A stretch of 64,000 bases of DNA, from positions 2,046,001-2,110,000 of the forward strand of contig NZ_JACHMG010000001.1 of NCBI RefSeq assembly GCF_014204865.1. Direction: 5' to 3'. The number at the start of each line of letters is the position of its first letter. The stretch's first letter is position 1. Of this stretch, positions 8,931 to 20,424 are shown piece by piece. Source of the DNA: Amycolatopsis jiangsuensis. Lineage in GTDB: Bacteria > Actinomycetota > Actinomycetes > Mycobacteriales > Pseudonocardiaceae. Position numbers and translations under genes: made by a program. Under the pieces are notes generated by a model. That model did not search any database. It was not told the DNA's origin and saw only the letters and a list, made by a program, of their open reading frames with translations.

Positions 8931-11003
8931 ATGCGAGACGATGTGGTCGAGGCGAGTGCGGTCATCGGGCACCCGCCAGGGCAGGTGTGGCAGATCGTCG
9001 GAGCACCGGAGCTGTACCCGAGGTTCGTCCCGGAGATCAGCTGGTGCGAGGTGACCCAGGCGGCCGAACGCGGCCGCGGCCCGCGCTGCCTGGTGCGGCT
9101 GGCCCCGGACCGGGACACGTTCGTGGAGGGCACCGTGCACGCGGCGGTGTACCGCCCCGGCGAGCACGTGGTCTGGTGCGGCCTTCCGGACGAACGCACC
9201 TGGGTCTCGCTCGAACTGCGCCCGGTCCCCCGCGGCGGCACCGAGCTGATCCTGCGGATGATGCTGCCGTCGCTGCCGGAGGAGCATTCCGGGCTGGCCT
9301 CCCGAAGCTCGGTCAAGGCCCTGCTCCGGGCACTGGGCACGCGCATCGGGCAGCAGCTGTCCGGCACCCCGGCCGAGCAGCCGCCGCCGGAGCGCACGAC
9401 GTCGCTGCGTACCGCGAACACCCTGGTGCGCGCGGGTGTGCTGGCCGCAGGACGGCCGGACCGGATGATCCGGCAGCTCAACTCGATCACCCAGTGGGGC
9501 GCCACGGTCGCCGGCGGCTACCTGGCGGCCACCGCGCGTGGGCCCGGCGACCTCGCGGTGCACGACGAGCGGGGCAGCCGCACCTTCGGGGAGATCGACG
9601 AGCGCAGCAACCAGCTGGCGAACGCGCTGGCCGCCCTCGGCGTCGAGGCCGGCAGTCCAGTCGCGATCATGTGCCGCAACCACGCGGCGATGATCGAGAC
9701 CTTCGTCGGGACCAGCAAGCTCGGCGCCGATCTGGTGCTGCTCAACACCGGCCTGTCCCCCGCGGCGGTCGAGGAGGTGCTCACCGAGCATCCGCCGGCC
9801 GCGGTACTGGCCGACGACGAGTTCGCGCCGATCATCGCCGGCGTGCGGGGCGACTTCCCGCGCATCAGCACCTGGGACGACGCCGAGGCGGGCTACCGCA
9901 CGCTCGACGAGCTGATCCGCGAAGCGCCGGCCACCCGGCCGAAGCCGAGCTCCCGGCCGGGTCGCATCGTCGTCCTCACCTCGGGCACCACCGGCACGCC
10001 GAAGGGCGCGCGCCGTCCGACGCCCAAGGGCATCAGCACGTCGGCGAGCATCCTCGCCCGGATCCCGCTGCACGCCCGGGACCGGATCGCGGTCGCCGCA
10101 CCGCTGTTCCACAGCTGGGGGCTGGCCGCGATGCAGATCGGCATGGCGGTGCGTGCGGAACTGGCGCTGATCCGCCGGTTCGACGCGGAGGACACCCTGC
10201 GCACCATCGCCGAGCACCGGTGCGACGCGCTGTTCGCGGTGCCGATCATGCTGCAGCGGATTCTCGACCTGCCCGAACGCGTGCGCACCCGCTACGACCT
10301 GTCGTCGCTGCGGATCGTGGCCAGCAGCGGATCGGCGATGCCGGGCGCGTTCGTGACCGCCTTCATGGACACCTTCGGCGACGTGCTCTACAACTTCTAC
10401 GGCTCCACCGAGGTGTCCTGGGCCAGTATCGCCGATCCGGCCGACCTGCGGGCCGCGCCGACCACCGCGGGCCGCTGCCCGCCGGGCACCGGGATCGCGG
10501 TACTGGACGACGAGGGCCACCGCGTGCCACCGGGCGACGAGGGGCAGATCTTCGTCGGCAACGACATGCTGTTCGACGGCTACACCAACGGCACCACGGT
10601 GTCGCGCGCCGACGACCTGATGGCCACCGGCGACGTCGGCTACCAGGACGCGGCCGGCCGGCTGTTCGTGACCGGCCGCGCGGACGAGATGATCGTCTCC
10701 GGCGGGGAGAACGTGTTCCCGCGGCCGGTGGAGGAGGCACTGGCCGCGCTGCCCGGGGTGTCGGACGCGGCGGTGGTGGGGGTGCCCGACGAGGAGTTCG
10801 GCCAGCGGCTGGCCGCCTACCTGGTGCTGCACCGCGGAGCGCGGATGCACGCCGAGGACGTGCGCCACCACATCCACCAGCGCCTGGCCCGGTTCGCGGT
10901 ACCGCGCGACGTGTACTTCGTGCCGGAACTGCCCCGCAACGCCACCGGGAAGGTCGTGAAACGCCTCCTCAGCGACGATCTGTGGCCACTGCCGCAGTAC
11001 TGA
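8931..11003 (+). CDS. SRPBCC (START-like) domain fused to an acyl-CoA synthetase
   Basis: 690 residues from ATG 8931, with GGAGGTGAGG upstream. Residues 1-~145 are a polyketide cyclase/START-like SRPBCC domain: EASAVIGHPPGQVWQIVGAPELYP at the start, TWVSLELRPVPRGGTELILRMML near the end. Residues ~190-690 are an ANL-superfamily adenylating enzyme with the P-loop LTSGTTGTPKGARR (~349), YNFYGSTE, the TGDVGY motif, and a C-terminal lid ending PRNATGKVVKR, whose Lys is the usual adenylation residue. The ligase resembles fatty-acyl/long-chain CoA ligases. A lipid-binding SRPBCC module in cis could capture or present the acid. The reading frame is continuous through the linker with no stop or restart, so this looks like a real fusion. 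Confidence 0.9.
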   Translation: MRDDVVEASAVIGHPPGQVWQIVGAPELYPRFVPEISWCEVTQAAERGRGPRCLVRLAPDRDTFVEGTVHAAVYRPGEHVVWCGLPDERTWVSLELRPVPRGGTELILRMMLPSLPEEHSGLASRSSVKALLRALGTRIGQQLSGTPAEQPPPERTTSLRTANTLVRAGVLAAGRPDRMIRQLNSITQWGATVAGGYLAATARGPGDLAVHDERGSRTFGEIDERSNQLANALAALGVEAGSPVAIMCRNHAAMIETFVGTSKLGADLVLLNTGLSPAAVEEVLTEHPPAAVLADDEFAPIIAGVRGDFPRISTWDDAEAGYRTLDELIREAPATRPKPSSRPGRIVVLTSGTTGTPKGARRPTPKGISTSASILARIPLHARDRIAVAAPLFHSWGLAAMQIGMAVRAELALIRRFDAEDTLRTIAEHRCDALFAVPIMLQRILDLPERVRTRYDLSSLRIVASSGSAMPGAFVTAFMDTFGDVLYNFYGSTEVSWASIADPADLRAAPTTAGRCPPGTGIAVLDDEGHRVPPGDEGQIFVGNDMLFDGYTNGTTVSRADDLMATGDVGYQDAAGRLFVTGRADEMIVSGGENVFPRPVEEALAALPGVSDAAVVGVPDEEFGQRLAAYLVLHRGARMHAEDVRHHIHQRLARFAVPRDVYFVPELPRNATGKVVKRLLSDDLWPLPQY

Positions 11004-11040
11004 GCGGGCCTGGAGTTCCTGTCACTGCCGAGCGCGGCGT

Positions 11041-11934
11041 TCAGCGGGCCAACGCCCGCGCCGCGGCCCTGGCCACCGCCGCGGCGAGGCCGGCCAGCGG
11101 CGGCGAGTCGAGTTTCCACTGCTGCCAGTAGAGCGGGACGTCGGTGGGCCGGTCCGGGGCCAGGTCGGTGAGACCGCGACCGGCGAGCTGGAGCTCGGGC
11201 ACCATGCCCCAGCCGAGACCCGCCGCCACGGCGTCCACAAAGGACACCGACGCGGGGATGTAGTGCCGCACCGGTTCCGGACGGCGCCGCCGGGTGAGCC
11301 GGCGCAGGAAACGGTCCTGCAGATCGTCCTTGCGGTCGAACAGCACGGCAGGCGCGGCGGGCAGCCGCTGCGCGAGCGGGCCGCCGTCGATCCATCGCGC
11401 GGCGAACGCGGGCGCGGCCACCGCGCGGTAGCGCATGGTGCCCAGCCGCGTCACCGAGCAGCCCTGCACCGGATGCGGGGCCGAGGTGACCGCGGCCATC
11501 ACCTGTCCCTCCCGCAGCAGGGCGGCGGTGTGGTCCTGGTCGTCGCTGCGCAGGTCGAACGAGACCGGCGGATCGGCCGGCACGTCCTCGAGTGCGCCGA
11601 GGAACCAGGTCGCCAGCGAATCCGCGTTGACCGCGATCGCCACGGTCGCCGCCGGTCCGTCCCGCTCCGGGCCGCCCAGCCCGAGTTCGGCACGGGTGTC
11701 GGATTCGAGCCGCGTGAGCTGCCGGGCGAAGCGCACCAGCACCTGCCCGGATTCGGTCAGCCGCACCGGTTTCGTGCGCAGCACGAGCACCCGGCCGACC
11801 CGCTGTTCGAGTGCCTTCACCCGCTGGCTCACCGCGGGCGGGGTCACGTGCAGCACCGCCGCCGCCCGGTCGAACGACTGCTCGTCGACCACCGCGAGCA
11901 ACGTGCGCACCTGGTCGAGCGGAAGATCCGACAT
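11041..11934 (-). CDS. lysG: LysR-family regulator of the ArgP/LysG type
   Basis: 297 residues from ATG 11934 (a GTG at 11937 is also in frame). The N-terminal winged helix (~5-62) reads PLDQVRTLLAVVDEQSFDRAAAVLHVTPPAVSQRVKALEQRVG, followed by a LysR effector domain. The pattern and the divergent exporter gene match Corynebacterium LysG/LysE and E. coli ArgP/ArgO, where the regulator senses basic amino acids and activates the exporter. A GATCG-N14-CGATC dyad lies between the two genes. The gene converges on the SRPBCC-ligase with 37 bp between stops. Confidence 0.88.
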   Translation of the reverse strand: MSDLPLDQVRTLLAVVDEQSFDRAAAVLHVTPPAVSQRVKALEQRVGRVLVLRTKPVRLTESGQVLVRFARQLTRLESDTRAELGLGGPERDGPAATVAIAVNADSLATWFLGALEDVPADPPVSFDLRSDDQDHTAALLREGQVMAAVTSAPHPVQGCSVTRLGTMRYRAVAAPAFAARWIDGGPLAQRLPAAPAVLFDRKDDLQDRFLRRLTRRRRPEPVRHYIPASVSFVDAVAAGLGWGMVPELQLAGRGLTDLAPDRPTDVPLYWQQWKLDSPPLAGLAAAVARAAARALAR

Positions 11935-11937
11935 CAC

Positions 11938-11961
11938 GATCGCTTATCCTAGGTCACGATC
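11938..11961. promoter_or_regulatory. Dyad GATCG-N14-CGATC between lysG and lysE
   Basis: The 70-bp divergent intergenic region holds an inverted repeat, GATCG at 11938-11942 and CGATC at 11957-11961. LysR-type regulators bind interrupted dyads in such positions, so this is a candidate LysG binding site. The arms are only 5 bp, which makes the evidence modest. Confidence 0.3.
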
Positions 11962-12004
11962 TTTACCTGGAGTGAAGCCCGAGAACGGTCGTAGCGTCGA
12001 GACC

Positions 12005-12607
12005 GTGATCGCCGCACTCGCCGCCGGATTCGGTACCGGCCTGTCGCTCATCGTCGCCATCGGCGCGCAGAACGCCTTCGTGCTCCGCCAGGGACTGCGC
12101 GGCGGGCTCGTTGTCCCGGTGGTGCTCGTGTGCACGCTGTCCGACGTGGTGCTGATCGCCGCCGGGGTCGGCGGAATCGGTGCGGTGCTGAAGCAATGGC
12201 CCGCCGCGCTCGGGGTGATCGGGGTGGCCGGCGGGCTTTTCCTGGTCGGCTACGGGCTGCTGGCCGCACGCCGGGTCGTCCGCCCTGCGGCCCCGATCGC
12301 GGAGCCGGACGCCTTCGCCGCACCGCGGCGCACGCTGCTCACCTGCCTCGCACTCACCTGGCTCAACCCGCACGTCTACCTGGACACCGTGCTGCTGCTC
12401 GGTTCGGTGGCCGCCGGGCACGACGGCGACCGCTGGATCTTCGGTGCCGGCGCGGCGGTCGCGAGCGCGGTGTGGTTCTGCGCGCTCGGATTCGGCGCGA
12501 ACCGGCTGTCCGGCGTGTTCGCCCGTCCGGCCGCCTGGCGGATACTGGACGCGGTGATCGCGCTCACGATGACCGCGCTGGGCGTGCGCATGCTGCTTTC
12601 CCTCTGA
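12005..12607 (+). CDS. lysE: LysE/ArgO-family basic amino acid exporter
   Basis: 200 residues from GTG 12005, chosen because LysE proteins start directly with this first hydrophobic segment (AAGFGTGLSLIVAIGAQNAFVLRQG). About six membrane segments are visible, plus the family block CLALTWLNPHVYLDTVLLLGS. By family it exports lysine and/or arginine across the membrane when these accumulate. The divergent ArgP/LysG-type regulator supports inducible expression. No strong ribosome-binding site is seen; a GTG at 11972 is a longer, less likely start. Confidence 0.9.
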   Translation: MIAALAAGFGTGLSLIVAIGAQNAFVLRQGLRGGLVVPVVLVCTLSDVVLIAAGVGGIGAVLKQWPAALGVIGVAGGLFLVGYGLLAARRVVRPAAPIAEPDAFAAPRRTLLTCLALTWLNPHVYLDTVLLLGSVAAGHDGDRWIFGAGAAVASAVWFCALGFGANRLSGVFARPAAWRILDAVIALTMTALGVRMLLSL

Positions 12608-12885
12608 TGATCCCGAACGGACCGATACGAACCGGTCAGCTCCCGGGGAGGAACCGCCCTTCTCCTCCGAGGGCGGGGTCGATCTGAAGGGCATGCTGCG
12701 CGCGGCGGTCGACGACAGCTCCGGCGGCGACCTCGACGACTTCCGGGCGGGCGGAACGTGCGAGAAGTCGCCGACCTTCGGGGTGGCCGCGCCGAGGGCT
12801 TTCGCCGGCTGATCTTTCTTGCGTCTTCCTGACGGCCGTAAAGCGTATTACAGTACCCGGTAGCCGCGTCGCCGGGAGGTCAGTC
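12608..12885. other. Intergenic stretch with a possible small ORF or gene remnant
   Basis: The 278 bp between lysE and the CoA ligase contain one frame (12657-12812, plus) that reads with G or C at almost every third position: PFSSEGGVDLKGMLRAAVDD, continuing to a TGA at 12812. An ATG at 12693 would give 39 residues. I recognise no family. It may be the tail of a decayed gene. GGGAGG at about 12874 is the ribosome-binding site of the next gene. Confidence 0.3.
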
Positions 12886-14505
12886 GTGCCGTTGCTGCCG
12901 AGTGCCCATGTAGACACTTTCTGCCGGGATCACCTGCCGCCGTCCGAGCAGTGGCCCGAGCTGCTGTTCGACCTGCCCGAGCTGCACTACCCCGATCGGC
13001 TCAACGCGGCCACCCGGCTGCTCGACGACGCCCTCGCGCGCTGGGGCGCCGACCGGCGCGCGGTGCTGTCCCCCACCAGCTCGTGGACCTACGGCGAACT
13101 GCTCGCGCGGGCGAACCAGGTCGCCGGCGAGCTGAGTGCGCTCGGGGTCGTGCCCGGCAACCGGGTGCTGCTGCGCGGGCCCAACACCCCGTGGCTGGCC
13201 GCGTGCTGGCTGGGCGTGCTCAAAGCGGGCGCGGTCGCCGTCGCCACCATGCCGATGCTGCGGGCGCACGAGCTGACCAAGATCGTCGAGGCCTGTGCAC
13301 CCGTGCTGGCCCTGTGCGACCACCGTTATCCGGACGAGCTCGCCGCCTTCGACCTGCCGGTCATCTGCTACGGCGGCGACGCGCCGGACGACCTCTCGGC
13401 CCGCTGCCGGGCCCGGCCCGCGACGTTCGCCGACGTGGACACCGCGGCCGATGACGTCGCGATCCTCGCGTTCACCTCGGGTACCACCGGCAGGCCCAAG
13501 GCGACCATGCACTTCCACCGTGACCTGCTGGCGATCGCCGACACGTTCTCGCGGCATGTGGTGCGCCCCGAGCCCGGGGATCTCTTCTGCGGCACTCCCC
13601 CGCTCGCGTTCACCTTCGGTCTCGGCGGGCTGCTGGTCTTCCCGCTGCACGCCGGTGCGGCAACGCTGCTCGTCGAACGCGCCACCCCGCTCGAGCTGGC
13701 CGATCTGGTCGCCGAAAACGGCGTGACGGTGCTGTTCACCGCACCCACCGCGTACCGCGCGATCCTCGCGTCGGACCGGCGGTCGCTGCTGGCCGGGCTG
13801 CGCCGCGCGGTGTCGGCGGGCGAGGCCCTGCCCGCGTCGGTGGCCACCGACTTCCACGCAGCCACCGGGCACTGGCTGATCGACGGCATCGGCAGCACCG
13901 AAATGCTGCACGTGTTCATCTCCGCCGCCGACGAGGACGTGCACCCGGGTGCCACCGGCCGCGCCGTTCCCGGGTACCGCGCGCGGATCGTCGACGACGA
14001 AGGCCGCCCGGTCCCCGACGGCACGCCGGGCCGGCTCGCCGTGCAGGGCCCGACCGGCTGCCGCTACCTCGCCGACGACCGGCAGACCGTGTTCGTCGAG
14101 CACGGCTGGAACCTCACCGGCGACACCTACGTGCGCGACAGCGAAGGCTACTTCCACTACCGCGCCCGCAGCGACGACATGATCGTCTCGTCCGGGTACA
14201 ACATCGCCGGCCCGGAGGTCGAGGAAGTGCTGCTGCGCCACCCGGATGTGCTGGAGTGCGCCGTGGTCGCCGCCCCGGACGAGGCACGCGGCGCGGTGGT
14301 GGCCGCCTACGTGGTCCTGACCGAAGGCGCCACCCCCGGACCGGACAAGGTGACCGAACTCCAGAACTTCGCCAAATCCCTTGCCGCGCCGTACAAATAC
14401 CCGCGACGAGTGGAGTTCGTCCAGGAACTCCCCCGAAACCCGAGCGGCAAGGTACAGCGGTACCTCCTCCGCCGCCGCGCCGCCGAAGCACCGCTGGTGC
14501 CGTGA
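12886..14505 (+). CDS. Benzoate-/2-aminobenzoate-CoA ligase-like AMP-binding enzyme
   Basis: 539 residues from GTG 12886, with GGGAGG 6 nt upstream. ANL superfamily: P-loop FTSGTTGRPKATMHFHRD, the GIGSTEMLHVF motif, LTGDTYVRDSEGYFHYRARSDDM hinge region, and a C-terminal PRNPSGKVQRYLLR with the catalytic Lys. The GSTEMLHVFIS and GRPKATMHFH signatures are those of the benzoate/aminobenzoate-CoA ligase branch. Those enzymes activate aromatic acids to CoA thioesters via an acyl-AMP intermediate. The exact acid is not determinable. The gene stands alone, ending in a strong hairpin shared with the convergent gene. Confidence 0.85.
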   Translation: MPLLPSAHVDTFCRDHLPPSEQWPELLFDLPELHYPDRLNAATRLLDDALARWGADRRAVLSPTSSWTYGELLARANQVAGELSALGVVPGNRVLLRGPNTPWLAACWLGVLKAGAVAVATMPMLRAHELTKIVEACAPVLALCDHRYPDELAAFDLPVICYGGDAPDDLSARCRARPATFADVDTAADDVAILAFTSGTTGRPKATMHFHRDLLAIADTFSRHVVRPEPGDLFCGTPPLAFTFGLGGLLVFPLHAGAATLLVERATPLELADLVAENGVTVLFTAPTAYRAILASDRRSLLAGLRRAVSAGEALPASVATDFHAATGHWLIDGIGSTEMLHVFISAADEDVHPGATGRAVPGYRARIVDDEGRPVPDGTPGRLAVQGPTGCRYLADDRQTVFVEHGWNLTGDTYVRDSEGYFHYRARSDDMIVSSGYNIAGPEVEEVLLRHPDVLECAVVAAPDEARGAVVAAYVVLTEGATPGPDKVTELQNFAKSLAAPYKYPRRVEFVQELPRNPSGKVQRYLLRRRAAEAPLVP

Positions 14506-14570
14506 AGTGGCCGGGGATTCCGACGTGCGAGGTGTCCGGACGGAAGCCGGGGCGCCGGCTCTCCGGAAAC

Positions 14571-14595
14571 TGCCGGAACGCCAGCCGTTCCGGCA
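14571..14595. terminator. Bidirectional hairpin between convergent genes
   Basis: Perfect 10-bp stem TGCCGGAACG / CGTTCCGGCA with a 5-nt loop CCAGC. It sits 65 bp past the ligase stop and 3 bp past the stop of the opposing minus-strand gene. There is no U-tract, as is common for actinomycete intrinsic terminators. Confidence 0.7.
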
Positions 14596-14598
14596 CGT

Positions 14599-14952
14599 TC
14601 AGTCGGTGAGTGTGTCGGTGGGCATCAGTGCGAGGAGGCGCCGGGTGCTGGCCTCGTACTCGACGTAGGCGCGGGAGTCGTCGGGGCCGCCCGCCGCGAG
14701 CATTTCGTCGTAGGCCATCGCTTGCGCCGCCGTTACCGACGCCACTTGTTCGAGCATCCTCGCCGCGCGCTCGGAACGGTTGCGCATCTCCGTCATGCCG
14801 GGAAGTCCCCGCTCGGCGAGTCCGGCGAACAGCTCGGCGGCCCGGTCCTCATTGCCGGCGCACACGCGGAAGGCGGCCGACCGCTGACGCAGCTGGTCGG
14901 CGAAACTCGGCGGGACATCGCGACCAGCAGTCGCGTCGGCGGACTCGCTCAC
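14599..14952 (-). CDS. Small acidic protein of unknown function (downstream of anti-sigma genes)
   Basis: 117 residues from GTG 14952 (VSESADATAGRDVPPSFADQ). Codon use is strongly actinomycete. I recognise no domain. The sequence is predicted mostly helical, with ELFAGLAERGLPGMTEMRNRSERAARMLEQVASV suggesting amphipathic helices and possibly a short coiled coil. It follows the anti-sigma-factor kinase gene on the same strand with a 56-bp gap and may share its transcript. Such small proteins near STAS/HATPase pairs can be extra partners, but nothing in the sequence proves this. Confidence 0.6.
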   Translation of the reverse strand: MSESADATAGRDVPPSFADQLRQRSAAFRVCAGNEDRAAELFAGLAERGLPGMTEMRNRSERAARMLEQVASVTAAQAMAYDEMLAAGGPDDSRAYVEYEASTRRLLALMPTDTLTD

Positions 14953-15008
14953 CTGACCATCATGCCCGACGGCCACCGGCCACACTACTGAGCAGGCGCA
15001 CTCAACGG

Positions 15009-15431
15009 TCAGGCTCGGGACGAGGGCAGATCCCAGCCCAACGTCACCACTGTGCCGTGTTCCCCGGTACGGACGTCCGTGTGGTCGGCGCTCGCGCGCA
15101 GCAGCAGGAGCCCGCGGCCGCGTAGCGGAACCGGGGTGCCGTCCTCGCCGGACGGGCGCCAACGGCCGTGGTCGGTGATCACCACCTCGACGTGGTTCGC
15201 GTGCCGCGCCGCGTCCAGGTCGACGCGACCCGTTTCGCCGTCGCGATAGGCGTGGTCGGCGACGTTCGCCAAAGCCTCGTAGCCGGCCAGCACGATGTCC
15301 TGCGCGCAGTCGCCGGGCACGCCCGCGTCCAGCGCCCACGCCAGCAGGCGATGCCGCAGAGTGCGCAGCTCGGCCGGCTCGGCGGGCACGTCGTGGCAGC
15401 TCAACGACCCGGTGGCGGAAGTCGCGGGCAC
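15009..15431 (-). CDS. Anti-sigma-factor serine kinase (RsbW/SpoIIAB-like HATPase)
   Basis: 140 residues from GTG 15431. It has a HATPase_c_2 fold with the N-box EALANVADHAY, the G1 region ITDHGRWRPSG (Asp that contacts adenine) and a G2-type loop LRGRGLLLLRASAD. Proteins of this family bind a sigma factor and phosphorylate an anti-anti-sigma protein. The gene lies 3 bp after the STAS-domain gene, forming the standard partner-switch pair. No sigma factor gene is nearby, so the target is unknown; actinomycetes carry many such orphan pairs. Confidence 0.88.
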   Translation of the reverse strand: MPATSATGSLSCHDVPAEPAELRTLRHRLLAWALDAGVPGDCAQDIVLAGYEALANVADHAYRDGETGRVDLDAARHANHVEVVITDHGRWRPSGEDGTPVPLRGRGLLLLRASADHTDVRTGEHGTVVTLGWDLPSSRA

Positions 15432-15434
15432 CCC

Positions 15435-15827
15435 TCAGCCGTCCGTTCCGGCGACGCCGGCCAGCGCCTGGTCGACCGAGCCGAACAGGCCGATCCACTC
15501 GTCGAGCCCGGTGGTGGTGAGCGGCCGCGACGTCACCGCCGACGTGCTGACCACGCGCAGCGCGCCGGCATCCAGCCGCCGGTGCGCACCCGCCAGCACC
15601 TGCAGGCCGGACGAGCTGAGGAAGCCGACCGCGCGCAGATCCACGACGAGCACGCCGGGGCGGTCGTCGAGCACCCCGCCGACCACCTCGTCCAGCTCCG
15701 GGGCCGTGACCAGGTCGATCTCCCCGCCCACGGTCACCACCGCGGCCGGTCCGCGCCACCGGACGGCGATCTCCAGGTCACCGCCCGCGCCTGCCACCGT
15801 CACAGTTCCCGATGGTGCCGCAACCAC
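15435..15827 (-). CDS. STAS-domain anti-anti-sigma factor
   Basis: 130 residues from GTG 15827. Single STAS domain: VVTVGGEIDLVTAPELDEVV, then LVVDLRAVGFLSSSGLQVL, where the SSSG stretch keeps the Ser that the partner kinase phosphorylates in SpoIIAA-type proteins. Residues 1-20 (GTVTVAGAGGDLEIAVRW) precede the first strand. Unphosphorylated, it would sequester the kinase encoded 3 bp downstream and free a sigma factor. The contrast with the second STAS protein of the window (24497-24853), which lacks this Ser, is notable. Confidence 0.9.
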   Translation of the reverse strand: MVAAPSGTVTVAGAGGDLEIAVRWRGPAAVVTVGGEIDLVTAPELDEVVGGVLDDRPGVLVVDLRAVGFLSSSGLQVLAGAHRRLDAGALRVVSTSAVTSRPLTTTGLDEWIGLFGSVDQALAGVAGTDG

Positions 15828-15854
15828 CCGCCGACCGCCAGAGATGACCGGTCC

Positions 15855-16358
15855 TCAGGCGAGGACCGTGGCCGGCTGCTCCGCCACGGCGAGCCGCTGC
15901 GAACGGCGGGCGAGGATGATCATGACCGCGGGGAAGAGCAGGTCGCAGACCAGGACCCCACCGGTGTTCCCGGGCGCGTGGTCACCGTTGGCGAACCACT
16001 GGTAGACATGGCCGATCAGGGCGCCCCACAGGAACATTCCGGCGCCGAGCCCGACCGTGATGCGTTCGCGCGCGGTGGCCGAGGACGAGGCGGCACGGAA
16101 CCCCATGACGGCGAGCCCGAGGTTCGCGAAGGCGATCTCGAAGGTGAACGGGGTCCGCGCGAAGCCGATCGCGGTGGCCATCACGTCCGGGGCGCCGAGG
16201 AACGCGATCGTCATCCACAGGCTGCCGCAGCCGAGTGCGGCGATACCCCACCACCGTTGCCAGGTTTCCAGGGCCGCGGCCCTGGACGGGCTGTGGCGGG
16301 TACGGATCAGTGCGCCCGCCACGGCCACCACGAGCCAGACGAGGGGAACCGCGGCGAC
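15855..16358 (-). pseudogene. DUF6790-like membrane protein gene, 5' end lost
   Basis: The minus-strand frame ending at 15855 encodes a four-helix membrane protein: PLVWLVVAVAGALIRT, WGIAALGCGSLWMTIAFLGA, the FARTPFTFEIAFANLGLAVMG block and GLGAGMFLWGALIGHVYQWF. It resembles the DUF6790 family. No plausible start codon or ribosome-binding site precedes the first helix. Instead, reading upstream enters the antisense of a MarR gene fragment that begins at the same point. The in-frame start at 16493 lies inside that antisense stretch and is probably not native. I infer a deletion that removed the 5' ends of two divergent genes. It may still be expressed from an accidental start. Confidence 0.6.
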
Positions 16359-16635
16359 GCAGCACCAGCTGGCACAGGCACTTTCGGTGTCCGATCCGGC
16401 GATCAGCCGCGCCCTGCGCCCGCTCGAGGCGGCCGGCCTCGTCCAGGTCCGCCCCGACCCCGAGCACGGCCGGCGCCGCCTGGTCGCCCTCACCGAAGCC
16501 GGCCACGCGGCTTTCCACGACAGCGGGAAGCCCCTGTACGAACAGCTGCGCCAGGGGCTGCTCGAAGCCGGCTTCCCGTACGAGCGCTACCTGCGCGACA
16601 CCGTGCTGCTGGCCGAAATCCTCGAAGACAGCTGA
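16350..16635 (+). pseudogene. MarR-family regulator gene, 5' end lost
   Basis: The frame reads TQHQLAQALSVSDPAISRAL, then the wing EHGRRRLVALTEAGHA, then a C-terminal helix ending VLLAEILEDS at 16635. This is the recognition helix, wing and C-terminus of a MarR/winged-helix protein. The N-terminal helix, about 40-50 residues, is missing; upstream in frame is only the antisense of the adjacent membrane-protein gene. In-frame GTG codons in that antisense could give a chimeric protein. Divergent MarR/membrane-gene pairs are common, so a single deletion across the shared promoter explains both truncations. Confidence 0.6.
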
Positions 16636-16654
16636 GCCGCGCGCCGATGGATGC

Positions 16655-20254
<3,600 letters not shown>

Positions 20255-20277
20255 GCCACCTCCGCAGCTGAAGTCAC

Positions 20278-20352
20278 GGAGGCGCCCTTGCGATCGTGGT
20301 GCGACCGGCCGAGCGTGGCGGACCGCCCGGGTCCGTTGCAGCGCCTCTCGAC
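20278..20352 (-). ncRNA. S-adenosylhomocysteine (SAH) riboswitch in the metH leader
   Basis: On the minus strand the metH leader contains the SAH-riboswitch layout. A 5' arm CGAG (near 20350) is followed by AGGCGCTGCAAC, then a P2 helix CGGACC/GGTCCG, then CCACGCTCG, whose CTCG closes P1, and finally GCAAGGGCGCCTC (near 20290-20278), whose GCGCCT pairs back with AGGCGC as the pseudoknot. The GCTGCAAC core is the conserved ligand-contact sequence. It ends about 25 nt before the metH start codon. SAH riboswitches are known to turn on ahcY/metH/metF genes when SAH accumulates. The fold was assigned by eye, not by a covariance model. Confidence 0.75.
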
Positions 20353-20424
20353 CTGGGCACCGAGACTACCGGAAGTGACCGGCCGATGGGCAGCCGTGTT
20401 CACTCCGCGAGATGGAAAACAGCG

